Origin: Marinobacter sp. es.048
GTDB taxonomy: Bacteria; Pseudomonadota; Gammaproteobacteria; Pseudomonadales; Oleiphilaceae
Length of the DNA: 64,000 nucleotides
Assembly (NCBI RefSeq): GCF_900188435.1
Contig: NZ_FYFA01000002.1
Span: 248,001 to 312,000, forward strand
Reading direction: 5' to 3'
The translations under genes and the position numbers were made by a program. Below are positions 1 through 7,426 of the stretch, piece after piece. Within the stretch, counting starts at the first letter, position 1; each line of letters starts with the position of its first letter. Under the pieces are notes generated by a model. The model was not told where the DNA came from, ran no database searches, and was given only the letters and a program-made list of their open reading frames with translations.

Positions 1-1
1 C

Positions 2-718
2 CCGGATGTTCCGTTCGAGGAGTACGTTAACGGCCAATACGCTCTGAACGAAGATCGGCGCAAGCAGTGGGAATCAATGCAAGACTTCCCACCTTACGAA
101 TTTGCAGTGGCGGAAGGTCAGGAAATGTTTGAGACGCCATTTGCCAACGGCAAGACCTACGCTAGCTGTTTCGAAAATAACGGCATCGGTATTCGTCAGA
201 ACTACCCGTACTTCGATGCGGAGAAGAATGAAGTTATCACACTTGAACTCGCAATAAATCGCTGCCGTGAGGCCAATGGAGAGAAACCTCTGAGATGGAA
301 GAAGGGGGCAATTGCCTCGATTTCCGCCTATATGGCCTCCACCTCAGCGGGCAAGCCTATTGATATCAAAGTTCCCGACAATCCTAATGCCATGGCTGCG
401 TACCAGGATGGCAAGGAGTTCTATTACAGTCGGCGCGGGCAGCTCAATTTCTCTTGCGCAAGCTGCCACGTACAGAACCCGGGCAAGTGGATTCGGGCAG
501 ATTTTCTGTCGCCATCACTGGGTCAGCCCGCCAACTTCCCGGTACACCGGTCCAAGTGGGGCGAGCTGGGCACATTGCATCGCCGCTTTGCCGGATGTAA
601 CAACAACGTGCGTGCAGATCCGTTGCCAGCCCAAAGTGAGGAATATCGGAATCTTGAGTATTTCCTTACCTACATGAGCAATGGGTTACCTGTAGTTGGA
701 CCAGCCACGCGGCCGTAG
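2..718 (+). CDS. soxA: SoxA, L-cysteine S-thiosulfotransferase subunit (5' end outside window)
   Basis: C-terminal part of SoxA, the cytochrome c subunit that with SoxX oxidatively joins thiosulfate to the carrier SoxYZ in the periplasm. The frame is open to the left edge, so the signal peptide is not seen. A CASCH heme motif is followed near the end by FAGCNNNVRA, which matches the SoxA segment carrying the catalytic heme-ligating cysteine. Where diheme SoxA proteins have a first CxxCH, this one has CFENNG, so it looks like a mono-heme SoxA; the remaining Cys may pair with the NRC cysteine downstream. It is followed after 27 bases by soxK and then soxB. Identification is firm; single-heme status is inferred from the missing motif. 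Confidence 0.93.
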   Translation, partial: PDVPFEEYVNGQYALNEDRRKQWESMQDFPPYEFAVAEGQEMFETPFANGKTYASCFENNGIGIRQNYPYFDAEKNEVITLELAINRCREANGEKPLRWKKGAIASISAYMASTSAGKPIDIKVPDNPNAMAAYQDGKEFYYSRRGQLNFSCASCHVQNPGKWIRADFLSPSLGQPANFPVHRSKWGELGTLHRRFAGCNNNVRADPLPAQSEEYRNLEYFLTYMSNGLPVVGPATRP

Positions 719-745
719 GTCGGGACCGCAGAGGGAGAAACGAAA

Positions 746-1051
746 ATGAGAAAGCCTTTACTGACAATCGGCATATCACTTGCGTTGTCTGCTCCACTGA
801 CTGTCCAGGCGGGCGCGAAAGAAGAGTTCGCAGAGCTTTACGCAAAAGCGCAGAGCACCCACAAGGATGCGGGGACCTTCCAGTGGACTGTGACGGGTGA
901 TCGATTAAAAGCAGCGCAGTCGGCTGCTGACAATGGTGACTACAAGAAAGCCAAAACAATGGCGAATGAAGCGCTGAAACTCGCTGAAGAGTCGGTCGCT
1001 CAACGAAAGAAACAGCAGGAAGCCTGGCGTCAGGTCGCAATAGGCAACTGA
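746..1051 (+). CDS. soxK: SoxXA-binding protein SoxK
   Basis: Small (101 aa) secreted protein with a typical signal peptide (about residues 1-22, ending VQA) and a Lys/Ala/Glu-rich helical mature part (QSAADNGDYKKAKTMANEA). Position directly between soxA and soxB, size and helical composition fit the SoxXA-binding protein SoxK/SAXB, which in other bacteria associates with SoxXA and raises its activity. A GAGGGAG-type ribosome site lies just before the ATG. There is no catalytic motif, as expected for this family. The function is from family and context, not from active-site residues. Confidence 0.8.
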   Translation: MRKPLLTIGISLALSAPLTVQAGAKEEFAELYAKAQSTHKDAGTFQWTVTGDRLKAAQSAADNGDYKKAKTMANEALKLAEESVAQRKKQQEAWRQVAIGN

Positions 1052-1133
1052 TCATCGCTCCAAAATAACCAGCCACCCCGGAAACAGCGGGGCAGGCTGG
1101 TGAGCTCCCCTAACGACAAAAAAGGAGAGGGCA

Positions 1134-1135
1134 GT
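1134..1135 (+). promoter_or_regulatory. GTG start of soxB set by an upstream AAAAGGAGAGGG site
   Basis: The purine-rich AAAAGGAGAGGG stretch ends about 6 bases before GTG at 1134. This placement gives a protein starting MTISRRDFL, a proper Tat signal, which decides the start codon. Confidence 0.6.
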
Positions 1136-2891
1136 GACAATTTCCCGAAGAGACTTCCTGATGGCCATGCAAGCGGCAGCCTTGGCTGGGCTTGCCCCGA
1201 AACTTGCTTTGGCAAAAGGCGGCGAGGGACTTTACGACGCACCAAAGTTTGGTAATGTACGACTGCTGCATCTCACCGATATTCATGCCCAGTTGCTCCC
1301 CGTTCATTTCCGGGAACCAAACGTTAACCTTGGGATTGGTCCCAGTAGAGGCAAGGTCCCTCACCTTGTAGGCAGTCACTTCCTGGACCATTTCGGCATA
1401 CCCTCTGATAGCCGTCGCTCTCACGCCTTCACCTATCTGAATTACCGGGAAGCCGCGCAGGAATATGGAAAACTTGGAGGATTTGCCCATCTTAAAACCC
1501 TCATAGACCAACTTCGGGAGCAGGCGGGTGCCGGCAACTCACTTCTGCTCGACGGAGGCGATCTATGGCAAGGTTCTGGAACAGCTGTCTGGACCAACGG
1601 TGAAGATATGGTCGAAGCCAGCAACCAGCTTGGTATCGACGTCCTGACCGCGCACTGGGAATTCACCTATCCGGAACAGCAAATCCGTAAGAACTTGAGC
1701 GCCTTTAAAGGAGAGTTTGTTGCCCAGAACGTCTTCCTTTCTGACGAAGCCATGTTCATGGGTGCGGAATCTTTTGATGAAATGAGTGGCCGCGTCTTCA
1801 AGCCCTACACAATCCGTGAACTAGGGGGCAAACGGGTCGCAGTCATAGGCCAGGCATTTCCTTACACACCGATAGCCAACCCTTCCTATTTTATTCCTGA
1901 CTGGCGCATGGGGATCAGGGAATCAGAAATGCAGTCCCTGGTTAATGAAATCCGGGAAAAGGAAAAGGTGAATGCCGTTGTGGTGCTTTCTCACAATGGC
2001 ATGGACGTTGACCTGAAAATGGCAAGCCGCGTAACAGGTATCGATGCCATCCTGGGCGGTCACACTCACGATGCCGTTCCACAACCCACGGAGGTGACAA
2101 ACCCAGGCGGTAAGACATTGGTCAGTAACGCCGGCACTAACGGAAAATACGTTGCAGTCCTGGATCTGGATATCGGCAATAACGGTGTACGGGGCTATCA
2201 ATACAAACTGCTACCCGTATTTTCAGACTTGATCAAACCGGATCCCTCGATGACGAGATTTATTGAAGAGGTCCGCGCGCCATATCTGGGCAGGCTCGAC
2301 GAAAAACTCGCGATGGCCGACGAGCTGCTTTACCGACGGGGTAATTTCAACGGCACCATGGACCAGGTGATCTGCGATGCGCAACGACAGGTGCTTGATG
2401 CCCAGATTGCGCTTTCGCCGGGCTTCCGATGGGGCACGACCGTGCTGCCGGGCGACGACATCCTGATGGAAGATGTGATGAATGCCACCGCGATCACCTA
2501 TCCGGAGACCTACGTGCGGGAGATGTCAGGCGCCGACCTCAAACTAATCATGGAAGATGTGGCCGACAATCTGTTCAACAAGGATCCATATTATCAGCAG
2601 GGCGGCGATATGGTTCGCGTTGGCGGTATGGATTACACCTGCGATCCCACCGGCACTATGAATGGCCGGATTTCGGATATGCGACTGGATGACGGTGAAC
2701 GGATTGAAGCGAACAAAATGTATAAAGTCGCTGGTTGGGCCACGGTTAACTCGCGGGCACCGGGCCGACCTATATGGGATGTGGTTGCCGATTATCTGCG
2801 GTCCGAAAAGACTGTGAAAATCGAAAAGTTCAATACTCCGAAGCTCAAAAATGTCCAGGGTAACCCGGGACTTGAAGACTATGCAGGGTAG
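1134..2891 (+). CDS. soxB: SoxB, thiosulfohydrolase (di-manganese phosphoesterase fold)
   Basis: SoxB hydrolyses the sulfonate group from the SoxYZ-bound S-thiosulfonate, releasing sulfate in the periplasm. The 585 aa protein starts at GTG and opens with a twin-arginine signal (SRRDFLMAMQ, cleavage probably near LALA-KGG), as expected for a cofactor-loaded Tat substrate. Metallophosphoesterase motifs are visible in order: LLHLTDIHAQ (D49, H51), LLDGGDLWQG (D143), LSHNGMD, and ILGGHTHD. The C-terminal 5'-nucleotidase-like domain follows. Length is usual for SoxB. It sits between soxK and a DsrE-family gene that begins 3 bases after its stop, so it is in one operon. Confidence 0.96.
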   Translation: MTISRRDFLMAMQAAALAGLAPKLALAKGGEGLYDAPKFGNVRLLHLTDIHAQLLPVHFREPNVNLGIGPSRGKVPHLVGSHFLDHFGIPSDSRRSHAFTYLNYREAAQEYGKLGGFAHLKTLIDQLREQAGAGNSLLLDGGDLWQGSGTAVWTNGEDMVEASNQLGIDVLTAHWEFTYPEQQIRKNLSAFKGEFVAQNVFLSDEAMFMGAESFDEMSGRVFKPYTIRELGGKRVAVIGQAFPYTPIANPSYFIPDWRMGIRESEMQSLVNEIREKEKVNAVVVLSHNGMDVDLKMASRVTGIDAILGGHTHDAVPQPTEVTNPGGKTLVSNAGTNGKYVAVLDLDIGNNGVRGYQYKLLPVFSDLIKPDPSMTRFIEEVRAPYLGRLDEKLAMADELLYRRGNFNGTMDQVICDAQRQVLDAQIALSPGFRWGTTVLPGDDILMEDVMNATAITYPETYVREMSGADLKLIMEDVADNLFNKDPYYQQGGDMVRVGGMDYTCDPTGTMNGRISDMRLDDGERIEANKMYKVAGWATVNSRAPGRPIWDVVADYLRSEKTVKIEKFNTPKLKNVQGNPGLEDYAG

Positions 2892-2894
2892 CTG

Positions 2895-3353
2895 ATGAGC
2901 TCCTATCTTCTGAAGGCGCCAATCTCAATGCTGCTGGGCCTCGCGCTCATAGCATCAGGCCTGCTTCATGCGGAACCTTTAAGTGAGAGTAAGCCCTTTG
3001 CAGAGAAATTCCTGCTCTTGCAGTTAAGTGATGGTGAAGCTGAAAAACAGAACAAGGTTCTGAGCGTCGCGGCCAATCTGATCGAGTTTTATGGGCCCGA
3101 TGCTATCGATATGGAAATTACTACATTCGGACCCGGTGTTCGCCTGATGTACGCCGACAACAGCCGCCGGGAAAGAATCAGTAGCCTCATTGCGCAGGGT
3201 GTTCGGTTCACCGTGTGCATGAACACGATCAATACTATCGAAAGGGAGACAAGAACCCGACCGCCCCTCCATCCGGAGAGCATCCCGGTTGACGTGGGAG
3301 TGGCCCACATTCTCGACGAGGTTGAGAAAGGCTATGTTCTCGTTCGTCCATAA
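2895..3353 (+). CDS. Secreted DsrE-family protein of the sox locus
   Basis: A 152 aa protein with a signal peptide (about residues 1-27, ending LLHA) followed by a DsrE/DsrF-like fold: a KFLLLQLSDGEAEKQNKVLSV first strand-helix unit, a middle EITTFGPGVRLMY strand, and FTVCMNTINT with the single Cys where DsrE proteins carry their sulfur-accepting or structural cysteine. DsrE/TusD relatives move persulfide sulfur, so a periplasmic sulfur-handling role in the Sox pathway is plausible but inferred. The ATG lies 3 bases after soxB, implying translational coupling. Its last 20 codons lie just before the start of the next gene at 3382. Confidence 0.75.
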   Translation: MSSYLLKAPISMLLGLALIASGLLHAEPLSESKPFAEKFLLLQLSDGEAEKQNKVLSVAANLIEFYGPDAIDMEITTFGPGVRLMYADNSRRERISSLIAQGVRFTVCMNTINTIERETRTRPPLHPESIPVDVGVAHILDEVEKGYVLVRP

Positions 3354-3381
3354 TCGTCTGGCCCCAGAAAGGAAGCCTGCC

Positions 3382-3897
3382 ATGAAGAGCACATTTACAA
3401 GATCCCTCACATTAGCGGCGGCTATTTCAACTAGCGGTCTGGCTGGCGCTCAAGACACCAATCAGCCGGTAATGGTGGAAATCAAGAAACTGTCGATGGA
3501 TACGGCGCTGACGATCGCAAAAACAGCCATTGATACCTGCCGAGAGCAGGGTGTTCAGGTTGCAGTGACGGTCGTCGACCGGGGAGGGCATCCACAGGTC
3601 GTGTTGCGGGACGTGTTGGCAATGGACCTGGCGCTTGAAGTCAGCTATCGCAAAGCCTATACGGCCATGACCTTCACCAGTCCGACATCGGCCCTGGAGG
3701 ACCGCTTCACCGGGCCATTCTCGGTAGGCAAGGTGGAGAAAGTTTTGCTCTCGGCGGGAGGCGTGCCCATTCAGGCCAGTGGTGAAACTGTTGGTGGGGT
3801 GGGTGTAAGTGGCGCACCCTCCGGAGAGACTGATGAGATGTGTGCTCAGGCAGGTGTTGCTGAAGTAGAGATGGATCTGGAGATGGCCTCTTTTTAG
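3382..3897 (+). CDS. Secreted GlcG/HbpS-family protein
   Basis: A 171 aa protein with a clear signal peptide (MKSTFTRSLTLAAAISTSGLAGA-QD). The mature part is a GlcG/HbpS domain: LSMDTALTIAKTAIDTCREQG, VAVTVVDRGGHPQVVLR, KAYTAMTFTSPTSAL and the glycine-rich GETVGGVGVSGAPSGETDE that closes the fold. Members are small heme- or cofactor-binding proteins, often encoded with oxidoreductases, but no reaction is established for most. I start at ATG 3382 rather than the longer open frame from 3289 because it has an AGAAAGGAAG ribosome site and yields the signal peptide. Similar genes are found in sox neighbourhoods; here it lies between the DsrE-like and DsbG-like genes. Confidence 0.78.
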   Translation: MKSTFTRSLTLAAAISTSGLAGAQDTNQPVMVEIKKLSMDTALTIAKTAIDTCREQGVQVAVTVVDRGGHPQVVLRDVLAMDLALEVSYRKAYTAMTFTSPTSALEDRFTGPFSVGKVEKVLLSAGGVPIQASGETVGGVGVSGAPSGETDEMCAQAGVAEVEMDLEMASF

Positions 3898-3926
3898 AAC
3901 TCGAATAAAACTAGCGGGAAATCAGA

Positions 3927-4688
3927 ATGCTAAGAGGGTTTCTGAAAGTCGTTTGCCCAATACTCCTGATCCCTTCATTGGCCTTCTCTGAGCCATATCC
4001 GGACGCAGTCCAGACACTTGTTGAAGACGGACTCACGATCGAGGCGAGCTTCACTGCACCAGGAGGGCTGAAAGGCTATGTCGGCCGAAGAAACGGGCGT
4101 TCGGTATCGCTTTATCTCATGCCGGATGGAGAACACGTGGTGGTTGGCAGGATGGTGGACGGTTTTGGTCAGGATCTCAGTGCAGACCATATCAGGCGCT
4201 GGCTGCCAGATCCGGATCTCACAGGTGCCTGGCAAAAACTGGCGAATGCTGCCTGGATTTCCGAGGGACCGGTTGATGCCAATCGAATTGTCTATGTCTT
4301 TTCCGACCCCAATTGCGGCTATTGCCTGGTGTTTCGCGACAAGGCGCAGACGTATCTAACTCGCGGAATCGAGCTGCGTCATATCATGGTTGGAATCATT
4401 CAACCATCCAGCCTGGCAAAAGCAGCCAGCATAATCGGGGCTGAAGATCCGATCAGTAAACTCGAGTTCCACGACAGTCAGTTTCCCAGGGATTGGCTGG
4501 AGTCTGATGACAATGTTCCAACAGACTTGAGAGAAAAGGTTCAGAGCAACAATCGTTTGATGAAAAGCCTGTCTGCGGCAGCAACTCCATCCGTCTTTTA
4601 TCGAGATTCGGAAGGAAGAGTTCGCAAAATCGTAGGTTTGCCGGATGACTCGGCACTATCCGAGGCAGTGTTCAGAGAACCGGATTGA
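3927..4688 (+). CDS. DsbC/DsbG-like periplasmic thiol:disulfide interchange protein
   Basis: 253 aa with an N-terminal signal peptide (residues 1-21) and a DsbC/G-like layout: a short N-terminal dimerisation-like domain (to about residue 85) and a thioredoxin-fold domain with YVFSDPNCGYC, active cysteines C130 and C133, and the cis-proline loop AATPSVFY near residue 218. In the Sox pathway a periplasmic thiol reductant is needed to keep the SoxY cysteine reduced, a role assigned elsewhere to SoxW/SoxV or DsbC/G-like proteins, so this is a good candidate for that job. This assignment is inference from context; the fold and redox motif are visible. Confidence 0.85.
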   Translation: MLRGFLKVVCPILLIPSLAFSEPYPDAVQTLVEDGLTIEASFTAPGGLKGYVGRRNGRSVSLYLMPDGEHVVVGRMVDGFGQDLSADHIRRWLPDPDLTGAWQKLANAAWISEGPVDANRIVYVFSDPNCGYCLVFRDKAQTYLTRGIELRHIMVGIIQPSSLAKAASIIGAEDPISKLEFHDSQFPRDWLESDDNVPTDLREKVQSNNRLMKSLSAAATPSVFYRDSEGRVRKIVGLPDDSALSEAVFREPD

Positions 4689-4712
4689 TTCAATTTGGAA
4701 AGGAGATCAACC

Positions 4713-5648
4713 ATGGGACTAAAAAGCCTGCTTTTTGCGCTATTCATGCTTCCCGGACTTGTTGCGGCCAGTGATGGCGTTCCCGAGCAGTTGAAACTGA
4801 CGAAGGTGACGGACCGGGCTTATTCGGCCATAGGGGCCACTGCGCCGGGCACCTATGAAAACCATGGTCACAACAACAATCTGAGCTTCATCATCACTGA
4901 AAAAGGCGTGGTCGTGTTCAACGGCGGCGATAATTATCTGCTTGCAAAAGCCTTTCACAATTCGATTCGCAGTATTACAGACAAAGACGTCAAATACGTG
5001 GTGAATGAAAACGCCCAGGGTCACTCCATGCTTGGCAATAGTTACTGGCGTGATCACGGTGTTCCGATAATTGCTCAAAACGAAGCAATCCGGGAATTCG
5101 AGCACCAGGGAGATGCCAAACTGGCTTCCATGAAGCGACGGAACAAGGAGAAAGCGGAAGGGACTTACGTTGCTGTTCCAGATATCGGCTTTGAAAAACG
5201 GCACGACCTCGACATGGGGGACGTGCAGATACAGCTGCATTATTTCGGGCCGGGGCACGCACCAGGAGATATAGCACTTTGGGTGCCAGACGAAAAGCTG
5301 CTGATTACCGGTGACCTCGGGTTCCACCAGCGCCTGCTGGCTGTTTTCGAGGATACGGAGACCGGCGCATGGATCGAGTCTTTCGACAAAATGACAACCC
5401 AGTTGGATCCCGAAATTGTGATTCCCGGGCACGGTGAACCGACGACAATAGACGTTGTTACCGAAGAGACCCGCGGCTATCTCGTTTTTCTGCGAAATGC
5501 GGTCATTGAAATTCTGGAGCAGGGTGGCGGCCTGGACGATGCCTACAATATTGACCAATCACAGTGGTCTTATCTGGACACCTTTGAGGAGCTCGCCGGG
5601 AAAAACGCCGGGCGCGTTTTTCAGGATCTGGAGTTTGAGTATTTCTGA
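4713..5648 (+). CDS. SoxH-like metallo-beta-lactamase-fold protein with degenerate first metal motif
   Basis: 311 aa, signal peptide residues 1-20 (ending LVAAS), then an MBL fold. ATG 4713 is chosen over an in-frame TTG at 4695 because AAGGAG sits 8 bases upstream. In MBL hydrolases the first metal motif is HxHxDH. Here the aligned segment VVNENAQGHSMLGN (residues 97-109) has N100, Q102, H104 and S105, so both histidines of the pair and the Asp-His are altered. Later ligand positions remain: GPGHAPGD (H182), ITGDLGF (D201) and IPGHGEP (H240). It may bind one metal or none. Context suggests the SoxH role at the end of sox operons; the reaction is unknown. Confidence 0.82.
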   Translation: MGLKSLLFALFMLPGLVAASDGVPEQLKLTKVTDRAYSAIGATAPGTYENHGHNNNLSFIITEKGVVVFNGGDNYLLAKAFHNSIRSITDKDVKYVVNENAQGHSMLGNSYWRDHGVPIIAQNEAIREFEHQGDAKLASMKRRNKEKAEGTYVAVPDIGFEKRHDLDMGDVQIQLHYFGPGHAPGDIALWVPDEKLLITGDLGFHQRLLAVFEDTETGAWIESFDKMTTQLDPEIVIPGHGEPTTIDVVTEETRGYLVFLRNAVIEILEQGGGLDDAYNIDQSQWSYLDTFEELAGKNAGRVFQDLEFEYF

Positions 5649-5697
5649 TTCCCGAAAATCGGGGATGATGTCGATGCTCTCATTCCCCAACATGGCT

Positions 5698-5724
5698 GGC
5701 GGGGACATTCGAAATGCCCCCGCT
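5698..5724. terminator. Hairpin between convergent genes (possible bidirectional terminator)
   Basis: GCGGGG at 5699-5704 pairs with CCCCGC at 5718-5723, with an inner CAT/ATG pairing and a 5-base loop. It lies between the end of the SoxH-like gene and the 3' end of the convergent cytochrome gene. No strong T tract follows, so termination is likely but not certain. Confidence 0.5.
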
Positions 5725-5751
5725 GTATTCAGCCGGTCATCTCCTGAATAT

Positions 5752-6096
5752 TCACATCTTCTCTGAATGCATATCCAAGATCCATTTAACCAGCTTTCTA
5801 GCTTGTTTTTCAGTGACTTCAGCTCTTTCATCCATTTCTGGCATCTTTGCTGAACCCCAGTGATCCTCCCCACCGGTCATTACAACTTGAACCAGCATGT
5901 CCGCATCATCCTGAGTATATTTTTGCGCAATACTTTCGAATCCCGGAGCGCGGGGCACTTCAGCGCCGGTAGCGTGACAGGCCATACACTGTTTTTCTTC
6001 AGCTAGTTGCATTGTGCTTTTGGCGTGAGAGTCTGCCAATGCTATGACAGGGCCAATGCAGAGGCAGAGTGCAGTGAATCCAATTGTCTGTTTCAT
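5752..6096 (-). CDS. Small secreted class I cytochrome c
   Basis: 114 aa with a signal peptide (residues 1-21, ending ALA) and one heme-binding motif CMACH (C37, C40, H41). AKMPEMDE further on supplies the probable methionine ligand, and the C-terminal helix ARKLVKWILDMH is typical of cytochrome c5/c552-like electron carriers. It is convergent with the sox genes and separately transcribed. A role as electron acceptor for SoxAX/SoxCD or as donor to a terminal oxidase is a reasonable inference from position only. Confidence 0.88.
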   Translation of the reverse strand: MKQTIGFTALCLCIGPVIALADSHAKSTMQLAEEKQCMACHATGAEVPRAPGFESIAQKYTQDDADMLVQVVMTGGEDHWGSAKMPEMDERAEVTEKQARKLVKWILDMHSEKM

Positions 6097-6316
6097 ATCG
6101 GCATCCCTCCATTAGACAATCATTTTAGCATACGAGATTACCGCCCTTGGCCTTGGCCAATACTACCATCTCGCTACTAAGCTTAGACCAAAAAGCATGG
6201 TTTGAGGAAAACAGTGTGGAGACAAGCGTAAAAAAATTTTAGAAATAAATGTAATGCTCTGGTAAGAGTGCATGTAAGCATATTGCTGATGCGCTGACTA
6301 AGAGAGGAGGGCGTTC

Positions 6317-7030
6317 GTGGCACGGCGCCGAGCTTTCAACAAAGAATCTTTTACAAAACGCATTCGGTTGATGCTTGCGTTTCTGTTCTCGGTACTAGCT
6401 GTTTCGGCCTACTCCGCCGAGCTTATGACGTGCGCTGTTCCGGGCGTCAGAGTTTTCAGCGACCAGGCTAAAGACGGTGACCTCGCATGCCAGGCAGTGG
6501 GTTCAACGTTGGCATTTATGAAAAGCATGGGCTTCCATGCCGATACTCGGTTTACCATCGAGTTAGTGGATCACCCACTTAGTCTGCATGGTTCGGAAGT
6601 GACTGGCACTTATGATTCCAGGCACCTTTACATTGAGGTTCCGAACTTCAGTCAAGCGCAAAGGGTCGCTGGCCGACACGCGCCATTCGGGATGTTCATG
6701 AGTCATGAGATTTGGCAGAGCTTCATTGCACACGAAGTGGCCCACGCAGTGGCGCAGGCAAACTTCCGGCTAGAAAAGCCCGGCATTACGGCACATGAAT
6801 ACATTGCTTACGTGGTCCAGCTAGCGACCCTTCCGAAAGAAACACGCGAGGAGCTGCTGAAGCGCTTCGACAATTCGCCATTCCGACATGAAAGACAAAT
6901 CAACCGCGTGTTTTTAGAGCTGGATCCGGAAGTCTTTGCGGTGAAAGCTTACCGGCATTATCTGGCCCAACCGGATCCCTCCGTGTTTTTTCAGCGTCTT
7001 TTGACCAGAAGACTTATTTCGCCACGTTAG
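6317..7030 (+). CDS. Secreted putative metalloprotease-like protein with HEVAH motif (DUF6639-like)
   Basis: 237 aa starting at GTG, placed by GAGAGGAGG six bases upstream. An N-terminal hydrophobic segment (about 15-33) ending YSA looks like a signal peptide or anchor. The middle contains SFIAHEVAHAVAQ, an HExxH zinc-protease signature (residues 139-143), followed by ITAHEYIAYV that could provide a third ligand. The rest does not match a protease family I can name with certainty; DUF6639 is the closest I recall. Proteolytic activity is inferred from the short motif alone. It stands alone between the cytochrome gene and the restriction locus and may mark the left edge of the accessory region. 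Confidence 0.6.
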   Translation: MARRRAFNKESFTKRIRLMLAFLFSVLAVSAYSAELMTCAVPGVRVFSDQAKDGDLACQAVGSTLAFMKSMGFHADTRFTIELVDHPLSLHGSEVTGTYDSRHLYIEVPNFSQAQRVAGRHAPFGMFMSHEIWQSFIAHEVAHAVAQANFRLEKPGITAHEYIAYVVQLATLPKETREELLKRFDNSPFRHERQINRVFLELDPEVFAVKAYRHYLAQPDPSVFFQRLLTRRLISPR

Positions 7031-7426
7031 TGGGGTGCAACTTTCACTAACCCCGATGTTACAGAACTGTTTTGCTATTCGGATATTATATTTAACATAA
7101 TATACATTATGCGTATTGCAGGATGCGGTTTTGGTTGCCTTTAGATGACCACTTGTGTAGATTTCAGATGAGACTTAGATTCGGTCTCACAAGGTTTGAA
7201 ATCTCTAAGCGATTATTTTTCAGGAGCTTATGAGGGATTCCCCAGTTTTCCCCACCGTCAATTTTTCAAAACACGATGAGATTCGTGTTGCCTTGATGGC
7301 CCGGTCTGTCTCGCTAACGAGCCATGGCATGCTCGCACTTACTCAGTGATGTTCTCTCGCCGAACTGGTCGCCGACTAGTCTTCTATCAAATTCCACGAA
7401 AAATTTTTGTCCTTGTCGGGTCGAAT
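7031..7426. other. Gene-free, AT-rich interval left of the restriction locus
   Basis: No convincing gene on either strand. A 7-bp inverted repeat GTTAGTG/CACTAAC (7026-7051) overlaps the preceding stop codon, and a very AT-rich stretch holds ATATTAT (7083-7089) facing ATAATAT (7097-7103). Either could be a weak terminator or a protein-binding site; neither is strong. This may be where the acquired region begins. Confidence 0.4.

Noticed and set aside
4740..5558. Long minus-strand frame (272 codons) opposite the SoxH-like gene
   Set aside because: It is a codon-bias shadow of a clear MBL-fold gene; no family features and no ribosome site.
5649..5664. Second small hairpin CCCGA/TCGGG after the SoxH-like gene as a terminator
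   Set aside because: Five-base stem with a 3-base loop and no T run; the hairpin at 5698-5724 is stronger.
7139..7170. Sequence CTTTAGATGACCACTTGTGTAGATTTCAG resembling the transposon repeats, as a possible second transposon end (only a loose match)
   Set aside because: Needs a 5-base insertion to align with TTTAGCACTTTGTGTG and is in the same, not inverted, orientation; probably chance.
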